Below are positions 37,591 through 46,876 of a DNA stretch of 64,000 bases, piece after piece. The notes beneath the pieces are model-generated. The model ran no database searches and was not told the DNA's origin. It worked only from the letters and a program-made list of their open reading frames with translations. The position numbers were made by a program, and so were the translations under genes. Source of the DNA: Dyadobacter koreensis (GTDB lineage: Bacteria; Bacteroidota; Bacteroidia; Cytophagales; Spirosomataceae); the NCBI RefSeq assembly GCF_900108855.1, contig NZ_FNXY01000001.1, positions 1,077,942-1,141,941 on the forward strand, read 5' to 3'. How positions within the stretch are numbered: position 1 is the stretch's first letter; every line of letters starts with the position of its first letter.

Positions 37591-40500
37591 ATGAAACCCC
37601 AATCCTACGGCTTCTGCGTGTTTCGCAGGCCGCTGCTTTCCAAAAACATCCTTGAAGATTTTCATGCCCGAATCCAGGACGCCCCTTCTGTATTCGAATC
37701 TGAACTACACAAAATCTTTTCTGATCCGGTGCTTTTAGAAGGACTGCAGCTAGCCTCCGGTACGCTTTACGGGCTGGCCAAAGATTTCGTAACGGGCAAA
37801 CCAGTCAGCGGAAAACAGAAGCTTCTTATGAGCCTGTATAAATTTTTGATCCGGGCGGCAAGCCGCTGTACGCCCTTCGGGCTTTTCGCAGGTTACTTCA
37901 CCATACAGACCGGTCAGAGCACCCGGATCCTTTTTTCAAGGCAACGCCCCCGGGCCCTTCGAAGCCAACTTGACAGCACAGCCAAACTGGCCATCAGGGC
38001 GAAAATCCTTGAAAATACAAGGCTTCGATCCCAGCTGCTGTTTTATCCCAATAGCTCGCTGTACCGGGCCGGGCAGAACTACCGGTATCTGAAAAGGCAG
38101 CAGCAATCCGGTTTCGTTTTAACGCAGGTACGCTTTGATCCGCTGCTTGAAAAGATTCTTGCAGAGGCAGCCACAGGAATTTCGCCTGCTCAAATTAAAA
38201 ACCTGCTTAAAGGTGAAAACCTTGGGGTAAGACGGGCTGATGCGTATGCAGACGCGCTGATCCGCTCTCAGATGTTTACCGACAGCCTGATGCCAAAGGT
38301 ATCAGGTGAAGACTACCTTACCTACCTCAAATCGGTGCTGGGCACTTTAAAATATGCCCGGCCCCTAACAGCCGCCCTGCAAAAAATCCAAACGCAGCTA
38401 GCGCTGAATGCTCAGGCCACAGAAGTCAACAGAGCCCTGACGGATTTTCTGAAAGCCGATCATCCGCTGGAAAGCACCCTACACAGCACGCTCCGGTTTC
38501 AGACCTTAAAGGCCCGCATCAGTGGCAGGGTGCTGCAAAGACTTGGCCGGCAGCTGGACGGACTATCCTTTTTAAGCCGCCCAGGCCGCAGCGAGGATCT
38601 TGATAATTTCACCAGCCGTTTTTATATGCGCTACGGCCAGCAGCCCGTGCCACTTCTTGTGGCGCTGGACTATGATTACGGCATGGGTTACGGCTCGCTG
38701 AGTGAGATGACTCAGCCCAAGCTTCCGCTGCTTGGCGGCCTTAGGGACAATGCGCCCCCGGTAAAAACACCGGAAGCTAACATCAACGATCTTGCAGGCG
38801 CGCTCTACCAGCGCGCTGTTGACAACAGGGTTCACACCGTTCTTCTGACAGACGAGCTGCTAAAAAAACATCAGAATCCTTCAGCGGCGCTGCCCTCAAG
38901 CTTTTATGTGCTGGGAAGCTTTCATGCCTGCTGCCAGCGTGCGCTTGATGCGGGTGATTTTCTTTTTGAGCTCAAAGCGCTCGCGGGCCCTTCGGCCAGT
39001 AGTCTTTTGACCCGCTTCTGCCCGGGTGATCCTGGGCTCACCCGGCACGTTGAACGGATTATGGAACATGAGAAGGCGAATGCCGGTGATCTCATCCTGG
39101 CTCAGATCGCCCATCTGCCGGCGGGTAAGGCGGCCAACATCGTTCAACGGCCGGATCTGGGCTCCTACCAAATCAGCTATCTGGCAGGAGCGGGCAATTC
39201 GGCCGGTAAAACGATCCGCACCGATGATCTTTGGCTAAGCTGCCAGGACGGCAAAAACCTTATACTGACAAGCCGGAATTTGCAAAAAAGAATCATCCCG
39301 GCCCTTAGCAGTGCGCACAATTTCAGCAGCGGACTTCCGGTCTACCGTTTTCTTTGTGATTTGGCCAGTCAGCACACCGCGTCAGTCTTCTGGGACTGGG
39401 CAGGCTACTCGGATGCGGCTTATCTTCCACGCGTGCAGTATAATCAGCTCATTTTAAGCAAGGCCAGCTGGCTTCTGACCGATGCCGAGGAGCCCAGCCC
39501 GCTGCAAAGCAAAACCGACTGGTGGAAAACGGTTGAGAAAAAACTGAACACGCCCCGGTATTTTACAGTAGGTCAGCAGGACCAAACGCTTCTGATCGAC
39601 AGTAAAAGTGAGCAGGCCCTTTCGCTGCTCAGTCAGCTGCTTAAAAAGAATGGACATGTCCGCATCAGTGAATCGCTTGATAGGCCTGGTCAGGGCATTT
39701 TGAAACAAGGCGGGCAGCACTTTTCAAACGAGGTGGTGATCCCTTACTTTACCCACGCCAGGCCCGCAGTGCAGGCCGAACTACACCAGGTGCCGACCGG
39801 CGGCGTAGCGCGACGCTTCTGTACGGGCAGCCGCTGGCTGTATGTAAAATTATACTGCGCGGAAAGCCTGTCGGATCTTTTGATCACCCAGGCGCTTGCA
39901 CCGCTGATGGCATCGCTGCAAAAGCAAAAAATCATCCAAAAATGGTTTTTTATACGATATAACGATCCTGAGCCGCATTTACGGCTACGTTTTTACAGCG
40001 AGAAAAAACACTTCTGGGCCCTGGTACTCGGGCAGCTTCAAAAGGCTGTGGAACCGCTGTTAGAAAGCGGGATGGTCCGAAACATGCAGACCGATACCTA
40101 TCAAAGAGAACTGGAGCGCTACCCCTCGAAGCTCTATGAAAAAATCGAGTCGGTTTTTCACTGCGACAGCCAGGCCGTTTTCAGTGCACTGGACGCTGTC
40201 GGACAGGATCCTGACCGGCGCTGGCAGGCGGCCCTTTGGGCTACGGATAAGCTTCTGAGTGATTTTGACCTGGATCTGAACGAAAAAAGGATTCTGGTTG
40301 AGAAAATGCATCAGCAGTTTGCAGCCGAACTCGACGGTGATGGAACGCTGCGAAGGGTTATGGATGAAAACTACCGAGCCCAGAGACAGCGGATCGAAAC
40401 GATTTTGGGCTTGGACCAACCGGTTGAAATCAGTAAACTAGCCGTCTTTTTTCAAAAGCGAAGCATCCGAATCGGGCGGCTTACAAAAAGCCCCGCACTG

Positions 40501-40686
40501 ATCGGCGCCCCCATGCAACTACCACTCTGCACGGATCTAATCCACCTGTTTTTAAACCGCTGGTTTTTCACCCGGCAGCGGCAACAGGAATTTGTTATTT
40601 ATCACTATCTTAAGAAGTATTATACCTCCGTAATGAAAAACAAAAATTCAAAAAAAATATTCCCTCAGGTTGTAAATTGTAACTGA
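37591..40686 (+). CDS. class I lanthipeptide dehydratase (LanB), full length
   Basis: 1031 residues. The N-terminal glutamylation domain opens FCVFRRPLLSKNIL and has the conserved RAASRCTPFGLFAGY. The C-terminal elimination (SpaB_C/thiopeptide-type) domain begins near residue 745 (WLYVKLYCAESLSDLLITQA) with KWFFIRYNDPEPHLRLRFY. Family enzymes use glutamyl-tRNA to glutamylate Ser/Thr of a precursor peptide, then eliminate glutamate to give dehydroalanine or dehydrobutyrine. Length and both domains are normal. It is followed at 92 bp by a LytTR regulator-kinase pair. No LanC cyclase or LanT exporter is found nearby. Confidence 0.95.
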   Translation: MKPQSYGFCVFRRPLLSKNILEDFHARIQDAPSVFESELHKIFSDPVLLEGLQLASGTLYGLAKDFVTGKPVSGKQKLLMSLYKFLIRAASRCTPFGLFAGYFTIQTGQSTRILFSRQRPRALRSQLDSTAKLAIRAKILENTRLRSQLLFYPNSSLYRAGQNYRYLKRQQQSGFVLTQVRFDPLLEKILAEAATGISPAQIKNLLKGENLGVRRADAYADALIRSQMFTDSLMPKVSGEDYLTYLKSVLGTLKYARPLTAALQKIQTQLALNAQATEVNRALTDFLKADHPLESTLHSTLRFQTLKARISGRVLQRLGRQLDGLSFLSRPGRSEDLDNFTSRFYMRYGQQPVPLLVALDYDYGMGYGSLSEMTQPKLPLLGGLRDNAPPVKTPEANINDLAGALYQRAVDNRVHTVLLTDELLKKHQNPSAALPSSFYVLGSFHACCQRALDAGDFLFELKALAGPSASSLLTRFCPGDPGLTRHVERIMEHEKANAGDLILAQIAHLPAGKAANIVQRPDLGSYQISYLAGAGNSAGKTIRTDDLWLSCQDGKNLILTSRNLQKRIIPALSSAHNFSSGLPVYRFLCDLASQHTASVFWDWAGYSDAAYLPRVQYNQLILSKASWLLTDAEEPSPLQSKTDWWKTVEKKLNTPRYFTVGQQDQTLLIDSKSEQALSLLSQLLKKNGHVRISESLDRPGQGILKQGGQHFSNEVVIPYFTHARPAVQAELHQVPTGGVARRFCTGSRWLYVKLYCAESLSDLLITQALAPLMASLQKQKIIQKWFFIRYNDPEPHLRLRFYSEKKHFWALVLGQLQKAVEPLLESGMVRNMQTDTYQRELERYPSKLYEKIESVFHCDSQAVFSALDAVGQDPDRRWQAALWATDKLLSDFDLDLNEKRILVEKMHQQFAAELDGDGTLRRVMDENYRAQRQRIETILGLDQPVEISKLAVFFQKRSIRIGRLTKSPALIGAPMQLPLCTDLIHLFLNRWFFTRQRQQEFVIYHYLKKYYTSVMKNKNSKKIFPQVVNCN

Positions 40687-40778
40687 TTTTCTATTTAAAT
40701 TTATCTCACCTCCTTCACGAAACGTATCTCAGAAGTAGCCCAGCAGGATTCTTTTCTTGTATTTAAATTCTGAAACGG

Positions 40779-41612
40779 ATGAAACAGCAAATTTCCAGGC
40801 CGCTCCGCTGCCTGATCGTTGATGATGAAAGTGCGGCGCACAAAACCATTAAGTTTTACATTGGAAAAGTCCCCGGACTTGAATTTTCCGAAAGCTGCAT
40901 GAACGCAGTCAAAGCACTGGAAGCAATCTCCACGCGCGAGCCCGATATTATTTTTCTGGACGTCGATATGCCTTACATCACTGGACTGGAGCTGCTTAAT
41001 ATTGTCGGCAGCATCCGCGCATCGGTCATTATGACCACCGCGCACGCGCGTTTTGCAATTGATGGTTTTGATCATAATGTAGTGGATTTTCTTTTAAAGC
41101 CCATCTCGTTTGAGAGGTTTCTTAAAGCGGTTCACAAAGTCCGCCAGCTGCGGGCCGCTAAGGCCGCTTCAGCTGACCTGCAGGAACCTGATGATTTACC
41201 ACTGGACCCTTTACACCCTTTTCAGCTCCTTAAAGCAAACGGCGCTCCTGACCAGATCCTTCCCCACCCCAGGCATATTCCTACTTTCGAAGAAAAAAGG
41301 ATGTGGATTCGCGTCGATAAGGTTATTCTTCCGGTTGAATACAAACACCTGTCGATGATCACAGGAAGCGGCAATTATGTCTCTATGTTTATCAAAGGGA
41401 AAAGGCACCTGGTCCGCACTTCACTGGGACTGCTTCTGGAGAAGCTGCCCGATTTTTTTATCAAAACGCATAAGTCGTATATAGTAAACGGTGAGCTGGT
41501 AGAACGGCTGAACGGCAATGAGATCCTGATGCACAAAGGCAAACACAAGGCGAAAATATCAAGGTATTTGAGAAGTGAAGTATTAAAAAAACTAGGCCCA
41601 CTTTATGGATAG
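40779..41612 (+). CDS. LytTR-family response regulator
   Basis: 277 residues. The receiver domain has CLIVDDE, phospho-acceptor Asp61 (IIFLDVDMPY), a Thr in TTAHARFA and a Lys in LLKPISFERF. The LytTR DNA-binding domain lies at about 175-272 (MITGSGNYVSMFIKGKRHLV, FIKTHKSYIVN). The stop overlaps the kinase start by 8 bp. It probably controls the cluster in response to an extracellular signal. Confidence 0.92.
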   Translation: MKQQISRPLRCLIVDDESAAHKTIKFYIGKVPGLEFSESCMNAVKALEAISTREPDIIFLDVDMPYITGLELLNIVGSIRASVIMTTAHARFAIDGFDHNVVDFLLKPISFERFLKAVHKVRQLRAAKAASADLQEPDDLPLDPLHPFQLLKANGAPDQILPHPRHIPTFEEKRMWIRVDKVILPVEYKHLSMITGSGNYVSMFIKGKRHLVRTSLGLLLEKLPDFFIKTHKSYIVNGELVERLNGNEILMHKGKHKAKISRYLRSEVLKKLGPLYG

Positions 41613-42762
41613 ACATGCACAACATTTTCCGCTGCGTTATATGCTGCAGCCGCAGACGCTTCGGCAGCGCATGAAATACCATGCCCTGTTCTGGCTGCTG
41701 TTTATGATCTTTCATCTGCTGTACTTTGCAGGATCAAAAGAAAAAATTCATTTTGAAACGAGCTGGGTGGTCTCCTACGGGCTGTATTATCTGCGTTTTA
41801 TTCCGGTTTACTATCTGGCGGCAGGCGCTTTTAGCCGTCTTACAGAAAAGTATTACGGAGTTAGCCTGATGATTCTGACCGGTATTCTGATGGTGCTTTT
41901 GATGCACGCCGCCAACGTAGCCGTTTTCTTTACGCTTGATAAAGGCTTTGGCCTAAGCACGCTTTCCAAATCCTTCAATGATATTGGAAGCCTTTACCTC
42001 GCACCTGTCAGCTCAAATCGCCTGGATGACTGGTGGATGCTGCTAATTTATGACATTACCGAAACACAGCTTCTTTTTCTTCCGTTGGGACTGAAGATGA
42101 CAGGTTACGGAGCAAGGCAACAGATCGAAAAAAGGGATCTTCTTGCCGGTAAATTAAAAAATGACCTGGCCATCCTTCGGGCGCAGCCAGCCCCGCACTT
42201 TATTTTAAATACCCTTAATTCGGTTCTGGCAGAACTGCTGCCCGTCAGCGAAAAGGCGGCCACATATCTGGTCAGTCTTACCGAAGTACTGCACTTTACA
42301 TTGTATGAGACAGGCAATGAAATGATTGCACTGCACAGGGAATGGGCGGCAATAAGGCACTTTCTGAGTCTGGAAGCCCGCCGCTTTGAGGACCGTCTCA
42401 AAGTCACTGTCAGGGAAAATCACCCCATCCCTACTGATAAGCTTGTACCTGTACTGATTCTTTTCACACTGGTCGAGAACGCTTTTAAACACGGGGTCTA
42501 TCCTACGTTTGAAGACTGCTGGATTAACATCTCGCTCATTATCTGGCGTGATAGGCTCGAGTTAAGCATCAGAAACAGCAAACCCAAAATTTTCCACAAA
42601 CCAAGCAGTCAAAACAGGATCGGCATTGGTCTTTCCAACATAAAAAAACGTCTGCAGCTGAGTTTTTTGAGCACTTTTGAATTGATAGCAACACAAACCG
42701 ATGATGAGTTTCATGTTTTGCTGACGCTACCCTTTACCCAGGCTTCCGAAAATAGTCAGTAA
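41605..42762 (+). CDS. LytS/YehU-type sensor histidine kinase
   Basis: 385 residues. Four membrane helices (about 25-42, 55-75, 85-110, 145-165) are followed by the His_kinase motif APHFILNTLNSVLAE (His198), the N-box LFTLVENAFKHG and the G-box NRIGIGLSNIKKRLQL. It is complete, unlike the kinase fragment at 5812. It is translationally coupled to the LytTR regulator (ATGGATAG overlap) and is its cognate partner. Confidence 0.92.
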   Translation: MDRHAQHFPLRYMLQPQTLRQRMKYHALFWLLFMIFHLLYFAGSKEKIHFETSWVVSYGLYYLRFIPVYYLAAGAFSRLTEKYYGVSLMILTGILMVLLMHAANVAVFFTLDKGFGLSTLSKSFNDIGSLYLAPVSSNRLDDWWMLLIYDITETQLLFLPLGLKMTGYGARQQIEKRDLLAGKLKNDLAILRAQPAPHFILNTLNSVLAELLPVSEKAATYLVSLTEVLHFTLYETGNEMIALHREWAAIRHFLSLEARRFEDRLKVTVRENHPIPTDKLVPVLILFTLVENAFKHGVYPTFEDCWINISLIIWRDRLELSIRNSKPKIFHKPSSQNRIGIGLSNIKKRLQLSFLSTFELIATQTDDEFHVLLTLPFTQASENSQ

Positions 42763-43683
42763 AATCCTTACCCTGCCCGCTACCTAAAAGCGAATATGCC
42801 GCCAGCCACATCCTAAATTCAAAGCATATCGGTTACCCAGCACCACCACTGGGTAACCAAATAATAGACAGACGGTTATCAAAATGAGCCGCACCATTCT
42901 TTTCTGGGTTTATTCTTCGGTCTTTGAAGCCTTTGCGCCGTGAAAGCCCTGGCTATTCTCTGATCACAAAACGCTAAATCACCATCAGCGTTTCAAACCC
43001 GCCGGCGGCAGGTTTGGGAGGCTTCTTCGGTCTGCCCCCTTCTGCAAGCGAACCTTTCCATAGCATAAGAGTTGGCATGCTTGTGATTCCCCTTATAGCG
43101 GGTCCTGCACTACTCCCCGTAGGCTACTGGCTTTGCACTACTTCTTCTTGAAGGGCGATAATACGCGCCAGCTCGCAATGGAAGGCAAAATTTTACTGCC
43201 CACAGTTTTTACCAGCGCCTACCGGATTCCCGATTAAAAAAGCCGCCACAAACGGCTCTGATGATTCCAGGCCATCTACCGGCTAAAATTGCTCCTGTTG
43301 CATCCAGCAAATCTTCTGTTTATTAATTCAGGTTGCGCTCAGATTCATATCTTCCGGCTAAAAATTATGCCTGTAAATCAGGCTTTTGGTGCATCACAAT
43401 TAAGATAAAGCAACTGTGGTCATCAAAATGCCAGCACCCCGGTCATGTCTGGCACAAAATCGAACGCACACATATCCTGATCCCAGCGTCTGGTCCCCAA
43501 GCTGTCACACCGGACGGTCTTTTAACCATTCGCACCCAGGCTCGCGGGTAAGAAGGCGATACAAAACAGACGTAGCACCTTTCAAACCACTTTAACCCCT
43601 AGTGGTCACAAAAATTTTTACACCTTTTGAACGAACCCTTGATTTGCAGCTTGTCTTATTTTTTCACAAACCCACAGACGATT
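42763..43683. other. non-coding region between kinase and precursor candidate
   Basis: About 0.9 kb without a gene. It has a perfect 10-bp hairpin at 42831-42858 and a CAAACC/GGTTTG hairpin near 42990. The remainder reads like stop-dense degraded DNA. The promoter for the 47-aa ORF must lie in the last 100 bp. Confidence 0.4.
42831..42858 (+). terminator. perfect 10-bp hairpin, possible terminator
   Basis: GGTTACCCAG and CTGGGTAACC flank an 8-base loop (CACCACCA), 69 bp after the kinase stop. There is no U-run, so the terminator role is inferred from position. Confidence 0.5.
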
Positions 43684-43827
43684 ATGAAAAAGCAGCAAAA
43701 ACCCGTTTTCAAAGAGGTGCCACTGAATCATTTTGGAAGCCAGATCTGGCAGAAGAAATCTGAAAAATCACAGCCAGACCCGATTACGACCAGCGGAATG
43801 ATTTGTACGCTGATTACGCGGAGGTAA
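43684..43827 (+). CDS. candidate lanthipeptide-like precursor peptide (47 aa)
   Basis: The lysine-rich leader MKKQQKPVFKEVPLNHFGSQ ... SEKSQPDP is followed by a short core rich in dehydratable residues with one cysteine (ITTSGMICTLITRR: Thr35, Thr36, Ser37, Cys41, Thr42, Thr45). This layout, a charged leader and a T/S...C...T core, matches class I precursors. The gene is on the same strand 0.9 kb after the LanB-regulator-kinase block. One thioether ring (Ser37 or Thr36 to Cys41) is possible. A longer in-frame start at 43627 is less likely. Assignment rests on context and composition only. Confidence 0.6.
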   Translation: MKKQQKPVFKEVPLNHFGSQIWQKKSEKSQPDPITTSGMICTLITRR

Positions 43828-43997
43828 ATTCAAATAATTTCCCGGCTTCAAAAAGCAGCTCCGCATAGGGCTGCTTTTCCACTTTATTACGCCCGATGAT
43901 CACTGCGGCCCTGCCGCGGATCCGTACCAGCACCCTGACGACGATAACACCCTTCTGTTTAGAATTGAAAATTTTTAGTTTTAAACTCGACGTTCTC

Positions 43998-45197
43998 ATG
44001 ATAGAAAAGCAAAATACCCTGGAATGGCTGGATTTCATTATAACCATTGCACTGGATTCTTCTGAATCCGAAGTAAGTACGATTTCTCAGGCGCAGTATG
44101 AAAACATAACAAACCAGCTCCATCAGAAAAAACAGGACTATATCGCCTATTTGAACCACCAGACCTTTACGCTTTCCAGCAGACGCAAAATCCAGCATCT
44201 GATCAGACAGCAACACGGAAGTCTTTTGGTTCTTCTTGAACAGACGGCCCGCAGAGTAACCAGGATCCATCCATTGAATGTGCTGACCATAGGTGCGCTG
44301 CAACGGACGGCGGTCTGCGTTTATGATCTTCTGATCTTTATCGAAAGCAGCTTTGCAGCGTATCTGGACCTTGATGACCGGGCACCGGATGCCTACCTGG
44401 CCCAGTTCGAAAAAGAGTACCAAAGGGGTATCAGCCTGGTAAAAAAAGAATTGGACCAAAGAAAGGCGGACCCTGTTCTGATCGGCGTCCTGCTCGAAGC
44501 ACTAAGTGCGGAGCCGGGCGGGCCCATGCTAAAAAACAAAAGTTTTCGAACCGTTTCCTACCAGCGGGAGCTGCTGCTGGGGCTTAATCAGCTACTTTCC
44601 CTGAATCCGGCAGCCGACCTGGATTATGCACTGGTTGAACTTTTGGTCTATCTGAACTTTAACAGCCGGCCGTTTATGGATTATTATATTGATCATCTGT
44701 CCCGGCGTGTCCAGGCAGTTGAGCCTGCCCGGGATAAGATTCACCTACTGATGCTGCAATACAAGCGGTTCAATCAGATGCACCGAAGGCACGGCGTCAG
44801 ACTCAGTCCGTTTGATTCGGATCTAAAAAAGGTTATTTCCAACTGGTTTACCCAGGAAATAGGCTTTCTCAAAGAGCAGTCCGGCTGGAGTGCTGATCCG
44901 CCCGGTGATCTGAGCGCTTTACGAACAGCCGCGGAACCAGGCGCATTGAAGGTGCTGGTGCTGCTATCGGTAGATCAGATCGGACTGATTTTGCGAGCTT
45001 TGGACTCGCTTCGGATCATTAAGGCCCGCTCGATGAATGCGGTTTTTCAAAGCATCGCGCCTTTTCTTTCCACGCCCCGTAAAGCGGATCTATCCTGGGA
45101 TAGCATGCGCTCAAAATCCTACGCATTTGAAGAAAAAGACAAACTGACTGTTATCAAAGTGCTTGAATCGGTGATCACCTGGATCAAAGAATACTGA
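43998..45197 (+). CDS. uncharacterised cluster protein (399 aa)
   Basis: The start is set at the ATG at 43998 (MIEKQNTLEWLDFIITIALD); upstream frame residues look random. It is a soluble, strongly helical protein without a signal peptide (QQHGSLLVLLEQTARRVTRI, YLNFNSRPFMDYYIDHLSRR, LKVLVLLSVDQIGLILRALD). The spacing of helices in the last third faintly recalls RteC-type regulators of conjugative transposons, but I see no decisive motif. It sits 20 bp before the Crp/Fnr-like gene and probably shares its transcript. The function is unknown. Confidence 0.6.
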   Translation: MIEKQNTLEWLDFIITIALDSSESEVSTISQAQYENITNQLHQKKQDYIAYLNHQTFTLSSRRKIQHLIRQQHGSLLVLLEQTARRVTRIHPLNVLTIGALQRTAVCVYDLLIFIESSFAAYLDLDDRAPDAYLAQFEKEYQRGISLVKKELDQRKADPVLIGVLLEALSAEPGGPMLKNKSFRTVSYQRELLLGLNQLLSLNPAADLDYALVELLVYLNFNSRPFMDYYIDHLSRRVQAVEPARDKIHLLMLQYKRFNQMHRRHGVRLSPFDSDLKKVISNWFTQEIGFLKEQSGWSADPPGDLSALRTAAEPGALKVLVLLSVDQIGLILRALDSLRIIKARSMNAVFQSIAPFLSTPRKADLSWDSMRSKSYAFEEKDKLTVIKVLESVITWIKEY

Positions 45198-45217
45198 CAT
45201 CAAAAACAAATCCAACG

Positions 45218-45778
45218 ATGAAAAGTCTCGAACTCACTAAACATTTCGCATCGCTATACCCCATGAGCCCCGCCTTTACAGCGGCACTAGATCAGGCGTT
45301 GACGCTAAAAAATTTTAGAAAGGGCGATCTTCTCAAACAAAGCGGAAAGACGCCTATGATCTGGTTTCTGGAAAGCGGCCTTGCCAAAGGGTACTATCAG
45401 GATCAGGAAGGAAAAGAACATGTGACCCGTTTTTGGAAACAGGGTCAGGTAATGCTGCTGGCCAGTGGACCAACGCACAGTACCGCGGCCGACCGCATCA
45501 TGCTACTGGAAGACAGTCAGGTGAGTACCCTTTCGGATAGCAGCCTTCTTTTCCTGTATCATACATTCAGCGAGGCCCCGAAGATTGCAAGCAAGATTAT
45601 TCTTAAGGACCGAAACCAGGGTGAGCTCAAATCTTTTCTATGCTCGCTTCCCACCGCGCAGGGATATGTGCAGTTCCAGCAGGTATTTCCAGCGGCACGC
45701 CTGATGCTGAAAGATATTGCCAGCTACCTTGAAATTTCCCCGGGCAGAATGAGCGAAATCAGAAGAAATTTTCATTAA
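45218..45778 (+). CDS. Crp/Fnr-type cyclic-nucleotide-binding-fold protein
   Basis: 186 residues. The cupin-like effector domain (LKNFRKGDLLKQSGKTPMIW ... GLAKGYYQDQEGKEHVTRFW) is followed by a C-terminal helical part ending in a helix-turn-helix-like segment (MLKDIASYLEISPGRMSEIR). The phosphate-binding arginine of true CRP is not evident, as is usual for this Bacteroidota subgroup. It is probably the transcription factor of the cluster, together with the LytTR regulator. Confidence 0.8.
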   Translation: MKSLELTKHFASLYPMSPAFTAALDQALTLKNFRKGDLLKQSGKTPMIWFLESGLAKGYYQDQEGKEHVTRFWKQGQVMLLASGPTHSTAADRIMLLEDSQVSTLSDSSLLFLYHTFSEAPKIASKIILKDRNQGELKSFLCSLPTAQGYVQFQQVFPAARLMLKDIASYLEISPGRMSEIRRNFH

Positions 45779-45956
45779 AAAAACCCGCAATTACCCTGAA
45801 AAATAAAGCTCCATACAAAAAATAAAACGATATCCACTTACGATACAGGAAGTTACCTAAGCTATTTTCAGTCTAGTTTTATCTCCCAGCGGCCCTGGGG
45901 CAAAAGGGTTTAAGCGGCAGCTGCGCGGCCGAAGTACATGATAAATTCTAAGCGAG

Positions 45957-46382
45957 ATGAAAACCAAAATTCTTAGGCTGATATGCCTGGCGCTTGTGTT
46001 CTTATTTTTTTACACGGCCACGGCTAAACTTTCGAATCTGGCCGTTTTTGAAAGCGAGCTAAAAAACCAGGCAGTCCCTGGCTGGTCGGTACCTGTACTG
46101 CTTTGGCTGATTCCGGTATCCGAGCTTGGCACGGTGCTCATGCTGATCTGGCCCAGGTTCCAACGTTACGGGCTTTTGGTATCCGCGGTGCTCTTGTCGG
46201 TATTCACCCTGTACATGGGCCTTGCCGTGCTGAACGTATTCGAAAGGGTGCCCTGCAGCTGCGGAGGTGTACTTAAGAATATGGGAATACAGTCCCATTT
46301 GGTATTTAATCTCTTTTTTCTTCTGCTCTCAATTTGGGGCGTTCGGCTGCTTCGATCAAAGCAAGACCCTATGCCCCTTTGA
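45957..46382 (+). CDS. MauE/DoxX-like redox-associated membrane protein
   Basis: 141 residues with four membrane helices (LICLALVFLFFYTATAKLSN, SVPVLLWLIPVSELGTVLML, YGLLVSAVLLSVFTLYMGL, SHLVFNLFFLLLSIWGVRLL). A conserved CSCGG motif (ERVPCSCGGVLKNMG) faces one side of the membrane. MauE-like proteins take part in disulfide formation in partner proteins. Its neighbour is a Cys-containing exported protein, and a TlpA-type thioredoxin lies across the terminator, which fits a small redox system. Confidence 0.85.
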   Translation: MKTKILRLICLALVFLFFYTATAKLSNLAVFESELKNQAVPGWSVPVLLWLIPVSELGTVLMLIWPRFQRYGLLVSAVLLSVFTLYMGLAVLNVFERVPCSCGGVLKNMGIQSHLVFNLFFLLLSIWGVRLLRSKQDPMPL

Positions 46383-46525
46383 CCAATACCAGAAGACGTA
46401 GCAGGCACAGCCCGGACGGCTGCCCTGTCTATGCCAGGGAATGGGCCTGAGGACCCCGCTGAAAACCTGCAAACCGAGTAAGCAAACTTCGTTTTTTTCA
46501 TTTTTAACATTTCAATTTAAAGGTT

Positions 46526-46780
46526 ATGAAAAAGCTAAAAGTTGATTTTTTGTTTGTGGCAGCATTGCTGCTGAGTGGCGGACTGGCCATGGCAAACCAT
46601 TCAGGCATGGTTGCGTCCAATGTCTACAATTCCACACCCAATGCAGCCAGCCCGACCTGGACGCCAATTCCGGCCGGTGCTACCGTCAGCTGTGACAGTG
46701 ATAATACCAAGCTTTGTTCGGCCTTTCAGGATGAAGAGGGTAATATCTCTGAGCCTGTACGGGGAAGAGCTTCTTTGTAA
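46526..46780 (+). CDS. DUF6520-like exported small protein
   Basis: 84 residues: a signal peptide (MKKLKVDFLFVAALLLSGGL, cleavage near AMA), then a short mature part with two cysteines (VSCDSDNTKLCSAFQDEEGN). Proteins of this pattern often sit beside MauE-like genes in Bacteroidota. The Cys pair could be the substrate of that protein. A strong terminator follows 37 bp after the stop. Confidence 0.75.
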   Translation: MKKLKVDFLFVAALLLSGGLAMANHSGMVASNVYNSTPNAASPTWTPIPAGATVSCDSDNTKLCSAFQDEEGNISEPVRGRASL

Positions 46781-46817
46781 GAGCATCACAGCCGCGTCAA
46801 ATCGTTGTTAAGGGTAG

Positions 46818-46845
46818 GCCCGCCGGAAATCCGGCGGGCTTTTTT
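46818..46845 (+). terminator. intrinsic terminator between convergent operons
   Basis: A perfect 10-bp stem (GCCCGCCGGA / TCCGGCGGGC, loop AA) is followed by six T. It ends the plus-strand RiPP-like cluster 32 bp before the end of the SusD gene. Confidence 0.93.
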
Positions 46846-46876
46846 CAGGTGCCGGGCTAAAAAAGATAAAATTGAT

